Assembly (NCBI RefSeq): GCF_016906535.1 | Contig: NC_057375.1 | Span: forward strand, 2,294,001-2,358,000 | Reading direction: 5' to 3' | Length of the DNA stretch: 64,000 nucleotides | Source: Rhizoctonia solani | Lineage: Eukaryota > Basidiomycota > Agaricomycetes > Cantharellales > Ceratobasidiaceae | Shown here: piece by piece, positions 53,391-64,000 of the stretch | Layout of the letters: each line of letters opens with the position of its first letter | How positions within the stretch are numbered: position 1 is the first letter of the stretch | Program-made: the position numbers and the translations under genes | The notes under the pieces: generated by a model | What the model was told of the DNA's origin: nothing | The model's database searches: none | The model's input: only the letters and a program-made list of their open reading frames with translations

Positions 53391-54640
53391 CTATTACAGT
53401 AGTAAGGGCAACACGCAACGGCCTGGTCGGCCCAGTATAAGTTTTGCGTCCTTCACAAGCTCCGTCGCAAAACTATACTTACATCGGGCTAATACAAACA
53501 TTCTGCAGGCAGTACAAGTCAGAGAGAGCAAGTGAGGTTTATACTTGACATAAGGATAATGACACGCGCATGTAGAGAGTGAATGGCGGCCCTGAGTATC
53601 ACTTAGATTTCATCTGGGGGACAACCAAAATGCTGGAAGATCACTGCTTAGTAATTAATTTAACCCTAACTTTGTCCCTATGCTCCCCACTGTAAACGGT
53701 CTATCGATACGCAACCAGCTGTAAAGCAAAGGTCGTAAGAATAGACTATGCCATCTTCCGCTGGGTTCGGAAATAGCTCCCGTGCAATTGTTGAGGTAGT
53801 TCATTGAGTCCTAATCCGGATGCCGAATCCGCCTCATATCAGTCACTTGTCATGCAGTCAGCTACTGGAGTTTATAGTGAATGTATGGTCACCAAAAAGT
53901 AGCCGCGTCCGTGAAAGAGTCTAATTATCAGGCAAAACAAGTAGTATTCATCGATCCGCCGTCTTCTGACATCGATACGTGTACAAGTAACCATTCCCGC
54001 GGTCTCACATGATGAAGTGATGCGGCGAAGAGTCCGCTCAATTATAAACTTATACCCAACGCAATGGAAAGGTCTGAGGCTGGTATACACGATCCGAGTC
54101 TCAACAGCATTCATTTGACATCTGTTGGTATACACCAACAATTGAATAAGTCCTCCATACAAATCAAAAAGGAGGAAAATTTGTCTAGAGAATGGTTCTA
54201 CAAGTTCACGCGACACCTTTCAGTTCCCAATCCCCTAGATGTTTGATATGTAAATTGCTGTTGGAGATCTTTGTGTTGAGAGCCAAAATGACGCGGTGTT
54301 TATTACCAGATGAACTGCTTGTATGTACGATTGATCAAACCAGACGTCTGCTTGAGCAATTTTCATGCCCCCACCAACCAATTGTAGACTTTGGGCCATT
54401 TCTATCGATGAGGAACAGCCTGTTTACCTATTTTTTTATATATCACCGGTGAAATGGTATCTCATTTCAGTCCATAAGCTCCAGTGGCTAAACGCTCAAT
54501 GGGTGGCTGGCATATGGCGGAATCGGCATCCCAGTCAGAACTTTACAAAAGAGATGTGCAATCACTCGGACATGGTTTTACCAACTATATACGTGACATC
54601 CTGGACAGGTCATTCATGATGAACAATGCATGAACGATGT
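53391..54640. other. No gene recognised
   Basis: Short frames only; nothing with a recognisable motif. Confidence 0.3.
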
Positions 54641-55173
54641 AAGATGTAAGACTGTAGAGTCATGCTTGAGCTCTCGAAAACGCAGACACGGTGGTTCGCT
54701 GCATCGTTTTGCGTGGCACGTGTTCCCAATCCGTGCTATCGAAGAGGATTTTGTTCGTAACATGTCTCACGTAATTAGGGGCAAAAGCATCTAGGGATCA
54801 AGAGTACCTAGGTCATGCCACTAACAGGGAGCTATGACTTACAAAAATACCCTAACGTTTAGGCGCATGCTACTTATCCGCTAACTTGACTTATGGGAGT
54901 GATGCTCTCGTGTTGCGATGTCAGCATCATGGCTCGAGCGATACATGCATCCATACAACGTGTTCGCTTTTGCATCTAGTATATGGGGCCAGCGAGAAAT
55001 CCCCTACGAGTCTCAGTTTGCTAGATTAATATTATGATCGAGACTAAGGTATGTAGTATGTTATAGTCAGGCCGGAAATTTATTTGAATTTGTCCCCAAA
55101 ACACCTGCGTTCTCGATGCTATACATACGTTCCGTATCTCAGTCAAATTCACTTCATTTAATGGACGCATATA
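54641..55173. other. 3' flank of DyP copy B, duplicated at 29617-30300
   Basis: Noncoding; collinear with the flank of copy A, with scattered substitutions and small indels. Confidence 0.7.
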
Positions 55174-57182
55174 TTACATGTGAACGGCGCATAGCTGCTT
55201 CAGAGTTTGGAGCGGCGGGACAAAGAAGTAGGCGCCTCCGCGTGGAATAATGAATCGCCCGATATTGACACTGTTTCCCACATTATCAGTCGTTACACGG
55301 GCCTCAGCTGGTTGCGACTGTTGGTTCTGCCCAATCAAGGGATCTAGTCCCCAGAAATCGAAGTTTGGGCCATTGTGTTTGGTTGGGGGGAATTCAGTGT
55401 TGTTCGCCCAGGCTACCATAGATTAGGAGTTCAGTGTATAATTAAGCGATGTCATATGCATAGAGTCTCACCAGTCTGCTGCAATTGAAACCCTTGGATA
55501 ATGTCATTTTGGTAAGCAACAAAAGCTAGCCCACGGCTATGTCGCGTCTTGTGTTCTTTATTCTCTTCAGGTTCTACCTCTGCAATTACAGGGTTGGGAT
55601 GAACGTAGAATTAGTTTGTGCTCTTTGCTATGTGGCTCAGCATGCTCATACCAGGTCCGTATGCAATCCCGGCTCGTATGATACTGTTTTCGCCAAAGTT
55701 AAACTTGAGCCTATCATTGTCGGAATTTGAATAGTCAACCCGGGGGTTCAGTTTACGAATGTGGGCAGAGAATGGACATTTCGTTTGATCATCAGGCTTG
55801 AATAAGAAATCGTTAACTCGTTTGGGATTGCTGGCAATGGATAGGTTATCTTCGTGCGGCGAGAGTTCCAAAGGTGTTCCTAAAAGACAGGAATTGAGTC
55901 AACATTTGGCCATCGAAGTGTTATAAAAAAACAAACCGCTTGGCCATCGTCCAACTAACTGAGCAGCACGCAGCGCAGCACCCTTCTCCCTGAGCTGATC
56001 GGGTGACATTCCAGGTATTTTTAGGTCGATAGCGTTGTCCACTGTCCATTTGTGAAATTCCGGAACCAATTGATCATACTGTCTAAAGGCCATATAGCTT
56101 CCATTTTTAGCCCAACCAGGTCGCTTAAAAGCCTTGCTTTTATCGCTGCTCGTGCGGTCATTATCGCCTGGGTGTCCCACCAAAATGTTTCCTTGAAAAT
56201 ATCAAGACGGAATTGATGATTAATGACTCGAGACTCTATCGAAATCAGTTCTTACATACCGCGTTCAGCTTCTAATTGTCCGGAAATTTCTGGCATTCAC
56301 AAAATACGCCCTTCAACCATGGATTCGAGATACCGTCCTTCCTAATAGAGTTCATAACCAAATTTACCAGGATTATAATCGCCATTGCTTACCAACCAAA
56401 ATGTTCATGACCCTGGAGCACAAACGATAGATTAACCGACCCACAAATGAAATCAGGAAGACCAACCTTGTTAGCACCAGGGCGGACCTGACCTCTAAGC
56501 TCGTAAATTACTTCTGCATTATTGCCCAAGGCTAACTTGACATCGTCTCTGAATTTTTGTAGAGTAGAATCCGAATCGCCTGCAATAAGTAGGATGCCAT
56601 GAATTTGGTCATGCTGCTTCTTAAATTCGTCGATCCATTCTTTTGGCTTCCCGTCTTCCATAGGATCGCCTAGTTTTTCAGCGCACACCAATTGGCCTTG
56701 CTTGAGAACGTCGGGAGTTTCAAAACCAGCATAGAGCTCTCGGGGTCAAGGCCTAGAATTTTAAGGCCATTATAGGTAAATCCGATGTTAATAAATCCTG
56801 TAGACAACAATCCTTGGCCCCTGTAGCTTTGAAGTGTGCAATACTCTCTCTCGTGCCAATCACAGCTTTAGCAGATGATATTTTGGGCAATATGCTTGGC
56901 ATTGTGTGCTGCTTAAATAATGCTATAAGAATGTGCCTTAGTAATACTCCAACCTCTCCCATTATTACATACCTCCATCACGGATCTTAAAGAAAATAAA
57001 ATCTTCACACGTTTTGGAAACTGGACACTGTTTGGTGCAAGTAAGCTCTCAGAATTGCAGAAATTTACAGTAAAATATACATACACCACATCGCCCTGAA
57101 TGTCATCAAGGTCGACCTCAGATCTGAAGTCCTTGTTGGTGCACTCGGAAGTATGGGTGAAGATGAATTGTTTTGTAGTCAT
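55174..57182 (-). pseudogene. Dye-decolorizing peroxidase, copy B (frameshifted)
   Basis: Same exon layout as copy A with ATG at 57182-57180 and stop at 55174. GWKDG (across an intron), FRQYDQLVPEFHKW and KCPFSAHIRKLNPR are retained. Two separate one-base deletions relative to copy A, near 56808-56811 and near 56738-56741, shift the frame in exon 3; together they do not restore it. The arginine that is a stop in copy A is CGT here. So each copy is broken at a different place and they decayed independently. Both derive from one duplication that includes flanks. Confidence 0.8.
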
Positions 57183-57289
57183 TGCGGGCGGATAACAACA
57201 CAGGACTACTGGTGGGGAGGTGAAGCCTTCATGCAACAACATTTATATTCAAGGCCATTGAATAGAGCTTGCCAACTTAGTATAACTGA

Positions 57290-58984
57290 ATGGAGTCCGC
57301 AGGTATTCATGATGACATACCTTGCTTGACCCAAGGCCTCTAGCAAAACGTCATGTACAGGCCAAAAGAGAGCATTTTGACAGATAGGAGGAAGTAACAT
57401 TGACATCACACAACTAACCACCTTCTATTCAAGTGTGAAGAGTAAGCCTTTTCGGAACAGCACTGTCTTACTCCGTATGTTATCTATGGAGCCAACCAGG
57501 TATATGCACATCCGCACCTTCTATTTGTAGCTCCAGATCTAGAGCTTCAGCTTTGTGACACCCATCCGGTTATTCGGAACGCTAGACATACCATTTCTAT
57601 TCAATTCCACGACGACCGTGAGATAATCGGCGATGACCTTGGTATTCGGATCCTCATCGGAATTGTGGCTGCGTCAACCTTTTGTATACAGAATATAACA
57701 TTTCAGGCACTTAGCTACAGTCAAACCCCTCGAAAGTGATACCCTTGTCATACATGACCCCGGAATCACCGAGCTCCTCGGCTCCCATTTTTACTCCAAT
57801 TACGCCACTATTCCCACACGTAACATGGCCGGGCAGTCGTTCTGTCTCTACGACAGCTACAGAGAAATGAGATCATGCAGGCAGGAAATTCCGGCCAACG
57901 AGCGCTGGAATTTGCTATTTCTGGCCTTGCGAAGGCCACTAGTATAGGCCGTGCGGGGCTAGGAAGCCAGCGCCTGCAAAGTCCTGTATCCATTTTTTAC
58001 TACCATTCGGATTTAAGGAAATACATGCAAATAAGGCAAACCGCTCAACGTTCACCACTCATCCACGTGACCTTTAGCTCATCCAGCAATTTCGAACGTT
58101 GATTAGATCATGTTGACAAACGGGTCGAGGAACGCGCTTGGTGTATTTTTCCGCTCCTTTTCCCTGCCCCCTATGTCTAACCCAGGTGGCCCATCCGGCC
58201 CTTGAGTTGTGCTCACATCTCAGTCGGTTTAGTAAATTATTACTAGAACAATTTGACTACGTTGTGCAGCAAAACTAATTAGAAATTAATCAGCGAGTTC
58301 AGATGTCTTCGCAGACCTGAGCTTATCTCCTTGAGACTTGAGGCCTAGGTCGTCAGGATTCAAACTATTATCATATAAGCGATTTGAGGTGCGTGATCGA
58401 GTTCAAACAGGGCCCATTCCTGTACCTATTGTGATACAGTAAACGTGGTCATGTAAGCCGCGGCGTGCGGAGGCATCGCATGCGATACTTGACCGAGGGC
58501 GGAGGTCGCAATCGCGTGTGTCAGCTTTTTTTAAAAAAATACACGTCCATATATAACTAGCAAATATGAGAGCTACATACAAACAAGGCAAACCGCCCCA
58601 CATGAGTCACCTAGACACCATTCCATACTGCGATCTTGGAATGGTGTACTGAGCGTGAGAACTCAGGCTGTTCTCACATTTTTCAGCACCCACCCGCCAT
58701 CCCTCAATTTCTGCCGCATTTTCACGTTATTTTTACTTATTACCCATCTCACTGCGGTTTCACTCCTAACATATCCATCTATGTGCGGTTCTCTGCCACC
58801 CAAGCCTTCTATCCGGAGAGTCACAGTCTTGAGTGGCCTGGTCAACGCCACTAGGCCGCCTGCGGGTGGCCACAGGCTTCCCCTCTTGTACCGCGTACAG
58901 AACCCACACATTATACACAGCAGCCGAAGCATAGGTTAAGTCTGTCCCAATGTTGGCTTCCCAAACCCGACCCTGATATGGTCA
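57290..58984. other. Flank of DyP copy B and a weak coding-like stretch
   Basis: 57404-57510 matches 34340-34440, the displaced upstream flank of copy A. Between about 57560 and 57900 the plus strand has coding-like pieces (ATVKPLESDTLVIHDPG, SHFYSNYATIPT) interrupted by stops; I do not recognise the family. The rest shows nothing. Confidence 0.35.
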
Positions 58985-59345
58985 ACGTCATAAATAATCG
59001 TCCAGTTCTGTCAACTCTTGAAAATACCTATGCATGGACCACGCAGTTACACGCCCATAGCCAACAGTATTTTGCGGCGACTCAACTTTGGGCATTTTTT
59101 CATCTCACTAGTAACTTGGATTCACATAGCGAGGAAGAGTTGAAAAAATAAATCAAGGCCATGCTCGGGAGCAACTCGAGGCTTGAAACCAAAACCTTTG
59201 ATCAAGTCCAACGTGAACTTGAATTATTCACATGGGTGGCTACAAGGAACACCATAGAGTTCACCATGAAGCGACGGACGATAAGACTACACCAAACTCC
59301 ATTTGGGGTCCGCTCGGGGTCCGCATACAGGTGAGTCACAGTTGA
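58985..59345 (+). pseudogene. DUF6535 gene relic (C-terminal part)
   Basis: Encodes pieces parallel to the C-terminal region of the gene at 48650-52242: QLWAFFHLTSNLD and TKTFDQVQRELEL against QLWLLFRLAEQVS and NKSLDRVQEEIETL. A TAA (about 59149-59151) interrupts it. The upstream exons are absent. Confidence 0.65.
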
Positions 59346-61280
59346 GGGATGTTCTAAATTGTGCTTACAATATTCCTATACATGGTACACGGATATTAGT
59401 GCTCGAGAGTTGCCGTTCAGACTCGGCAGTAGCCTGGATTCAGTCACAAGTACTCAGGATAATAATGAAAAAGATTATACAGCAGCCTCTCGACACCGAC
59501 GGTTATACATGTTGGAGCAGGGGGTACACGGGGGTATGCTCCCCAACCGCATGTATATAGCACGTGCCCGCATACGCGGATATGCATCTCTTTCCATCAC
59601 CTCGTACACCCGTCTCCAACGTCCCTTAGATCTACTACGACTAGTCGAAAAGGATGGTCGAGAACTAGAGTCTTATATTGAAACGCCCCTCCCAACCGCC
59701 GGACTAAAGCCCTCGAGACGGCAATTCAAGCTAGGGACAATCCTGAAACCCAAATTATATCACCGAGAAAATCTCAGTCCACTAGTCTTGAACAGGTGCT
59801 TGTTCATGTACATACCGACTAATAGCTTTTGCTGCAGTCGTACTCTTGATCGTATTGAGCTATGTCGTGTATATACAAGTGAGATACTGGTCCTGTAGTT
59901 TGACTGTTTTACCTTTTATTCAATATGTAATACTCTGCGGATCCATTATTCAATCCATCTAATTATAGTTATTATAGACACGCATAAACGACAATTATCC
60001 CTTATCATCTGCCCGCACGTCCGCGCTGGCCATAAAACCCAGACCGGTGAGGTTGGGGAACCCCCGCGGCTGCGAAGCAGCGAGGGAGGACCGGGGGCAC
60101 CCGACCACGAGTCTGGCTCGTGGGCGGGCGGCCCAAACCAGCTCTCGTGACCTACGGGATGGTGGGTGGGATAAAAACGACATGCAAAGACGTGGCGCGG
60201 CACTCGCTGTGTACGAGGCCAGACGGTAGAGGTCGGACACAAGTCGACACGGCATGAAGTGGTCCTCACGTGACTCGCTACACGCTCCAGATAAGTCACA
60301 TAACGTCCAACTGGCGCCCAGGTCGAATAAAGATGTAATAGTGCATGTATATGAATAGAATTAATCCCAATAGCTAACAAGAGTTACAACTTTCTTTAAT
60401 ATCCCAGTACAGTTCCCGTCTTCTCTCTTTCACAATCTAGGTTGCTAGACTTAATGCTCCAAAGATTACTATACTTTCAATGTCAACCCGATATACGCTT
60501 TTGCTCTTGGCCTCGATGCAATAGACAAAGACTACAGCTGGGTCAAGTTGCGCATATATAAGTACCAGTTTCAAGTTCCAAATGCCCCATCGGAGAAAGA
60601 TGAATCAAAGACGTGTCAAATAAATCTGGTGCACAAGTCCGTGACATCTTCCAAATTAAATCAAACCCAGGCTCCTTTTTTTTCAGCGTGAGTTTTGGCC
60701 CATGTGATTCAGCCTGCCCCAAGCAATTAGCCGACTCGGGAATAAAAAAAAAACGCGAGGAAGCAAAGTCGTGCATATAGGACCACGTGATACTCGCCAC
60801 AAAAGTGGCCACGGACGCATTTTACCGAGTACGGCTATCCCGCATCCCCGCGCACTTGACCAGAGTCTTATCTCCGACCGGTTCCGAGGATCGACAACAC
60901 CGCTTGTCTACCCTGTGCTACAAGTCAAGGCACGGCGCATTCACACGGGACAATCTACTTTTATCAACAAAGACCACCGCGTCATCATGTCATGCTATTC
61001 AGACAGCCCATCATCTACAATGAAACAACATGACACAAAAAAAACAACACGATGACCAAAAAAACAACACGAGACAAACAGCGATAAACGTCCGTGCCTT
61101 GAACATCCACAACAACGTAAAAGAGGAAGAAAGTTCTACAAGAATGCCCCAGACGGAAGGAGGAAGAAAAGACAGATGAGAAATGGAATGTTTATTGATT
61201 AAAAAGCGTACGAGTCATAACGTCACTGTTACTGTCAATGAGCGGGTTTTAAAAAATGCAAGAAAGAGTTCAAGTCCGCA
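59346..61280. other. Duplicated block, GC-rich island and intergenic DNA
   Basis: 59512-59620 repeats 52695-52795. 60000-60320 is GC-rich and resembles 52950-53390 in places (GGTT..GGCCGCCC on the minus strand). Near 61030-61075, AAAAAACAACACGA-like units repeat about three times. No gene is recognised. Confidence 0.45.
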
Positions 61281-61287
61281 GAATTGT

Positions 61288-62640
61288 CTAGACGAGTGAT
61301 AATAGTCCTGCAAGAACGAGACCGAATGCGGACGAGCCGATGGTTAGACGGCTGGCGTCGGAAGATTGGCCTTGAGGAGTACCGGTGGGTGAGCTCGAAC
61401 CTCCGTTGGTGCCAGTCGTGTTTCCGCTTCCAGGGGTAGGGGTGGGGTCAGACGAGGGAACATTGTCATTCGGTCCACCGGCAACAGCACGATCGCCAAC
61501 GGGGCTAGTGTTGTCCTCGGAGTTGAGGTACCAGTCTTCGCCGAACGCGTCGGGGATGGAGTGGGCCTTCCATCCGTTCTGGGCGATCAGAGGGTAAGTG
61601 TCGGTGAATACCTTGATGGTCGTGTTGGACTGCTCGTGTTCGAGAATATTGAGACCCGGGGACTTGGGACCTGCGTACGCGTCTGAAAGAACCTTCTTGG
61701 CACCGTTGAGGGTTTGAGTACCCTCGGCGATCTTCCAGTCGTCGGTATCGTCATTCCAGATGACAGTTTCCATACCAAAGACTTCTTTCGCGATGGCACG
61801 AACGCGCATGTCTGAATCTCCATACGGCGGACGCCAGTACCGGGGAAGGCGACCGCCAGTCGAGTCGTGAATGATTTGGCAGCACCATCCAAGTTCAGCC
61901 AAGACCATGTCGTCGGAGAGAGTAGTGGTCTGCTGGTGGGACCAGGTATGCACCGCAATGTCATTCTGATTCACTTCGTACGCTTCCTTGAAAATCTCCG
62001 GGTACTCGAGGATATTAGAACCTGAAGGTTATCACGTAAGCATGCGTCATTTACGAATATACCGTTAGCAATTTCGACTTACCAATATAGAAGTGAGTAA
62101 CTTTTTGGTTGTTTTCCCTCAAGAACTTGTACAGCACCGGGCTGGCAGGGTAGGGACCATCGTCGAAGGAGAGAGCGACAATACCGTCGGGAACGTCGTA
62201 GATCTGGGTGTCGTCTTTGCATCCTACGGTACTTGAGCAAATAGGAGCTTTGCCTGCGTCGAGGGTCTTTCCGTTTCGGTCGCGGTAAACGCCAGCAGTG
62301 GTGGCGACAGGAACGGTGCTCGTAGAGGGAATCTTGCCCGAGTCAATCCCGGCCTTCAAGGCATCGCGCCATGCTTGGGGCACCGAAGTAGCGTTGAGCG
62401 CGCCAGTGGGGAACTTTGCCCTCCACTCTACACAGCACATAATCCGAATTAATTAAGAATTAATGGGCCAGGAACAAAGGACTGACCAGGAGAGCCAACG
62501 GCAGCGGTAGCGGTCTGCCTGGAGAAGAGCTTGTGTACCGGATGGTCATTGGCTCCGACTTCGCGGTACCACTTGCTCGGCAAAGCACTCGCAGCAGTGG
62601 TCGAGGCAAGCGCAGAGCAGAGCGCGACAAAGGCCAACAT
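61288..62640 (-). CDS. Chitin deacetylase, GPI-anchored (carbohydrate esterase 4)
   Basis: Three exons: 62487-62640, 62083-62427 and 61288-62021; introns of 59 and 61 bp, phases consistent, 410 residues. The ATG at 62640 starts a signal peptide (MLAFVALCSALASTTAASA). The NodB homology domain has motif 1 SFDDGP (catalytic base and metal Asp), motif 2 HTWSH (metal histidines), motif 3 RPPYGDSD, motif 4 WNDDTDDW and motif 5 ILEHE. A Ser/Thr/Gly-rich tail (TPTPGSGNTTGTNGGSSS) and a C-terminal hydrophobic stretch (SSAFGLVLAGLLSLV) suggest a GPI anchor. It converts wall chitin to chitosan at the cell surface. All key residues are present and no lesion is seen. Confidence 0.92.
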
Positions 62641-62689
62641 GGCTAATTTTCGGAAACTGAAGAGAGAACACAACGCGAGGACAAACCTC

Positions 62690-62700
62690 GTTATAAACCT
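62690..62700 (-). promoter_or_regulatory. TATA-like box before the chitin deacetylase
   Basis: Minus-strand GGTTTATAACG lies about 50 bases before the ATG. Confidence 0.35.
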
Positions 62701-62800
62701 CTGCCAAGATATGCCAAGACCAATACGGCGCTCGATCGGTGGCAGTGTCTGCTCTGCCCCTGGCGTTATCGCCCTGGCTTGATTCGTTCAAGGTCATATT

Positions 62801-64000
62801 GAGGTCACCATTCAGTCATATTTGACCTTTTCCCCCGGTGTCTGTATGCTCGACCTGAGCGCGAACACAGTGTTGGAGATACCGGAACGGGTGCGATAGA
62901 CGTACGTACAGCCAACTCTCGTCTGCTTGGCACGAGTTCCATTTCGGCCATCAGCAACCAGGACAAGCGCCCGAACATCCCAACCGTAACATCCTGCCAC
63001 CTTACAAAGGCGCATTCACTTCTCCCTTGGTTTTTGCCATTGAAGCTCGTCATAGCCTCGAGGCAAAATGCCCTATCCTCGTTCCCGTCGCTATATTCGT
63101 CGCGTCCGTTGCGCCAAGCACGCTGCTTGTCACCTCCTTCTCAATTCACTTTTTTTTTTTCAATCCGGAATGCAAATCGGGTCCGTATCATCGCCCAGTG
63201 TTCCACGCCGTTAACAACAACACTATCCCACGCTGAGCTTACATTACACTGCCCACGGTCTTTCCGCCGGGTAAATAAAATTTGATCGAAGAGGCACTCG
63301 GGGGAACGACACGGCCCCGGAGCACCAAAACACGTGGAATAGTTGGGAAGCGGCCCACAAGGCACGTGACCTTCTTAGGACTACGTCATGCTTCCGTAAA
63401 TTAATCAAGTTTATGGGGGAGGGACAATCAACACGCCCCCTTTGCACGCGGTGGCACGAACCGAATGGTTGTTTGTAGGTGAGAAACGTACGCACGTCAA
63501 CAGCGATTGTGCTCTTCTGTGGTAAAAAAAAGTGAATGGTTGTCATGTTGGATGATCGCTCGGGCAGGGTCGTCGATCGAATCCCTTTGTGGATTCTGTC
63601 AAACTCAATACTGCTGTCGTCGGCAGATGAATAGGGCCAGGTCGTTTCCTTCGAGATACGGCCACTATCACTGTGCATGGTGCGCTCATAAACCACCTGC
63701 GTATCCAGGTCCGTCGCGCTCTCGTCAAAACCATGCGATGCCCAATTGTCCTACGCGTCCGTAAATTGACTTTCAAATTCTGTCGCGTTCCGAAAGTGGG
63801 AACTAATAGAATATCATATGGATGGTGGAACACCCCCCTTCTGCCGATCCCCGTCAGCATATACCGACAACTCTAGTAATTACAAATCTCTTTCCCAATC
63901 CGCCAAGGAGCCAAGTAAGAGCATCATGTGTTAGCGAGCGTGGATAGTTTAGAGTATCTTGTCAGGGTGATATAACCTATTACAACCATATTGCATGCGT
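62801..64000. other. No gene recognised
   Basis: Contains open frames on both strands (the longest is minus, 63244-63696) without recognisable domains, introns or codon bias. It probably holds the upstream region of the deacetylase and intergenic DNA. Confidence 0.3.

Noticed and set aside
52855..53418. A 187-residue minus-strand frame that starts like a signal peptide
   Set aside because: GC-rich DNA gives long open frames on several strands here; no family resemblance and biased composition.
63244..63696. A 150-residue minus-strand open frame
   Set aside because: No domain, no conserved look, and other frames nearby are open too.

Overview
This window is nuclear DNA of a filamentous fungus, most likely an Agaricomycete and possibly a Rhizoctonia-type (Ceratobasidiaceae) genome. 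The reasons are genes cut by many 50-60 bp GT-AG introns, a DUF6535 membrane protein, dye-decolorizing peroxidases, a questin-oxidase-like protein and a GPI-type chitin deacetylase, together with heavy loads of chromodomain Ty3/gypsy elements. The species name is inference; the phylum is well supported.

Layout. 1-1180: end of a decayed gypsy pol. 1257-7509: complete chromovirus (minus strand). 7515-8894: old LTR-like debris. 8900-21334: an unusual LTR element (plus strand) with a gag-like ORF, a second ORF overlapping it by TAATG, and a five-exon geminivirus-type Rep gene (HUH nuclease plus SF3 helicase) on the opposite strand. No reverse transcriptase is visible in it. A second chromovirus family (11803-18214, minus) is nested inside it. 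23266-29289: host genes, all minus: MFS transporter, UTP16/BUD21-like nucleolar protein, questin-oxidase-like protein. 30306-32316: DyP peroxidase copy A. 32400-46340: TE graveyard with solo LTRs, a structurally intact chromovirus (37414-43671, plus) nested in an older LTR, and a DDE transposase gene (about 43912-47297, minus) broken by two solo LTRs. 48650-52242: DUF6535 membrane protein gene (plus). 55174-57182: DyP copy B, a pseudogene. 58985-60320: a partial duplicate of the DUF6535 tail and its downstream GC-rich block. 61288-62640: chitin deacetylase (minus).

Main result. The 8900-21334 element combines LTR hallmarks (TG..CA ends, 5-bp target duplication AGTTC, polypurine tract, primer-binding site) with a CRESS-DNA type replication initiator. 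Its LTRs carry a perfect 10-bp stem with a 9-base loop, TGATATTCT, which resembles the TAATATTAC origin loop of geminiviruses. An internal hairpin array repeats a word found beside that stem. This suggests an LTR element that has acquired a rolling-circle replicon. The structure is seen directly; the mechanism is inference.

A second general result is a Tf1-type self-primer. In both chromovirus families and in the Rep element, a 12-13 base match to the complement of the primer-binding site begins exactly 34 bases after the start of a TATA box, and the primer-binding site starts two bases after the LTR. In the chromoviruses the match lies in the LTR; in the Rep element it lies 850 bases downstream of the primer-binding site, which is anomalous.

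Decay in the window is dominated by CpG to TpG/CpA transitions. They account for nearly all LTR-LTR differences and explain several stop codons and one lost reverse-transcriptase aspartate.
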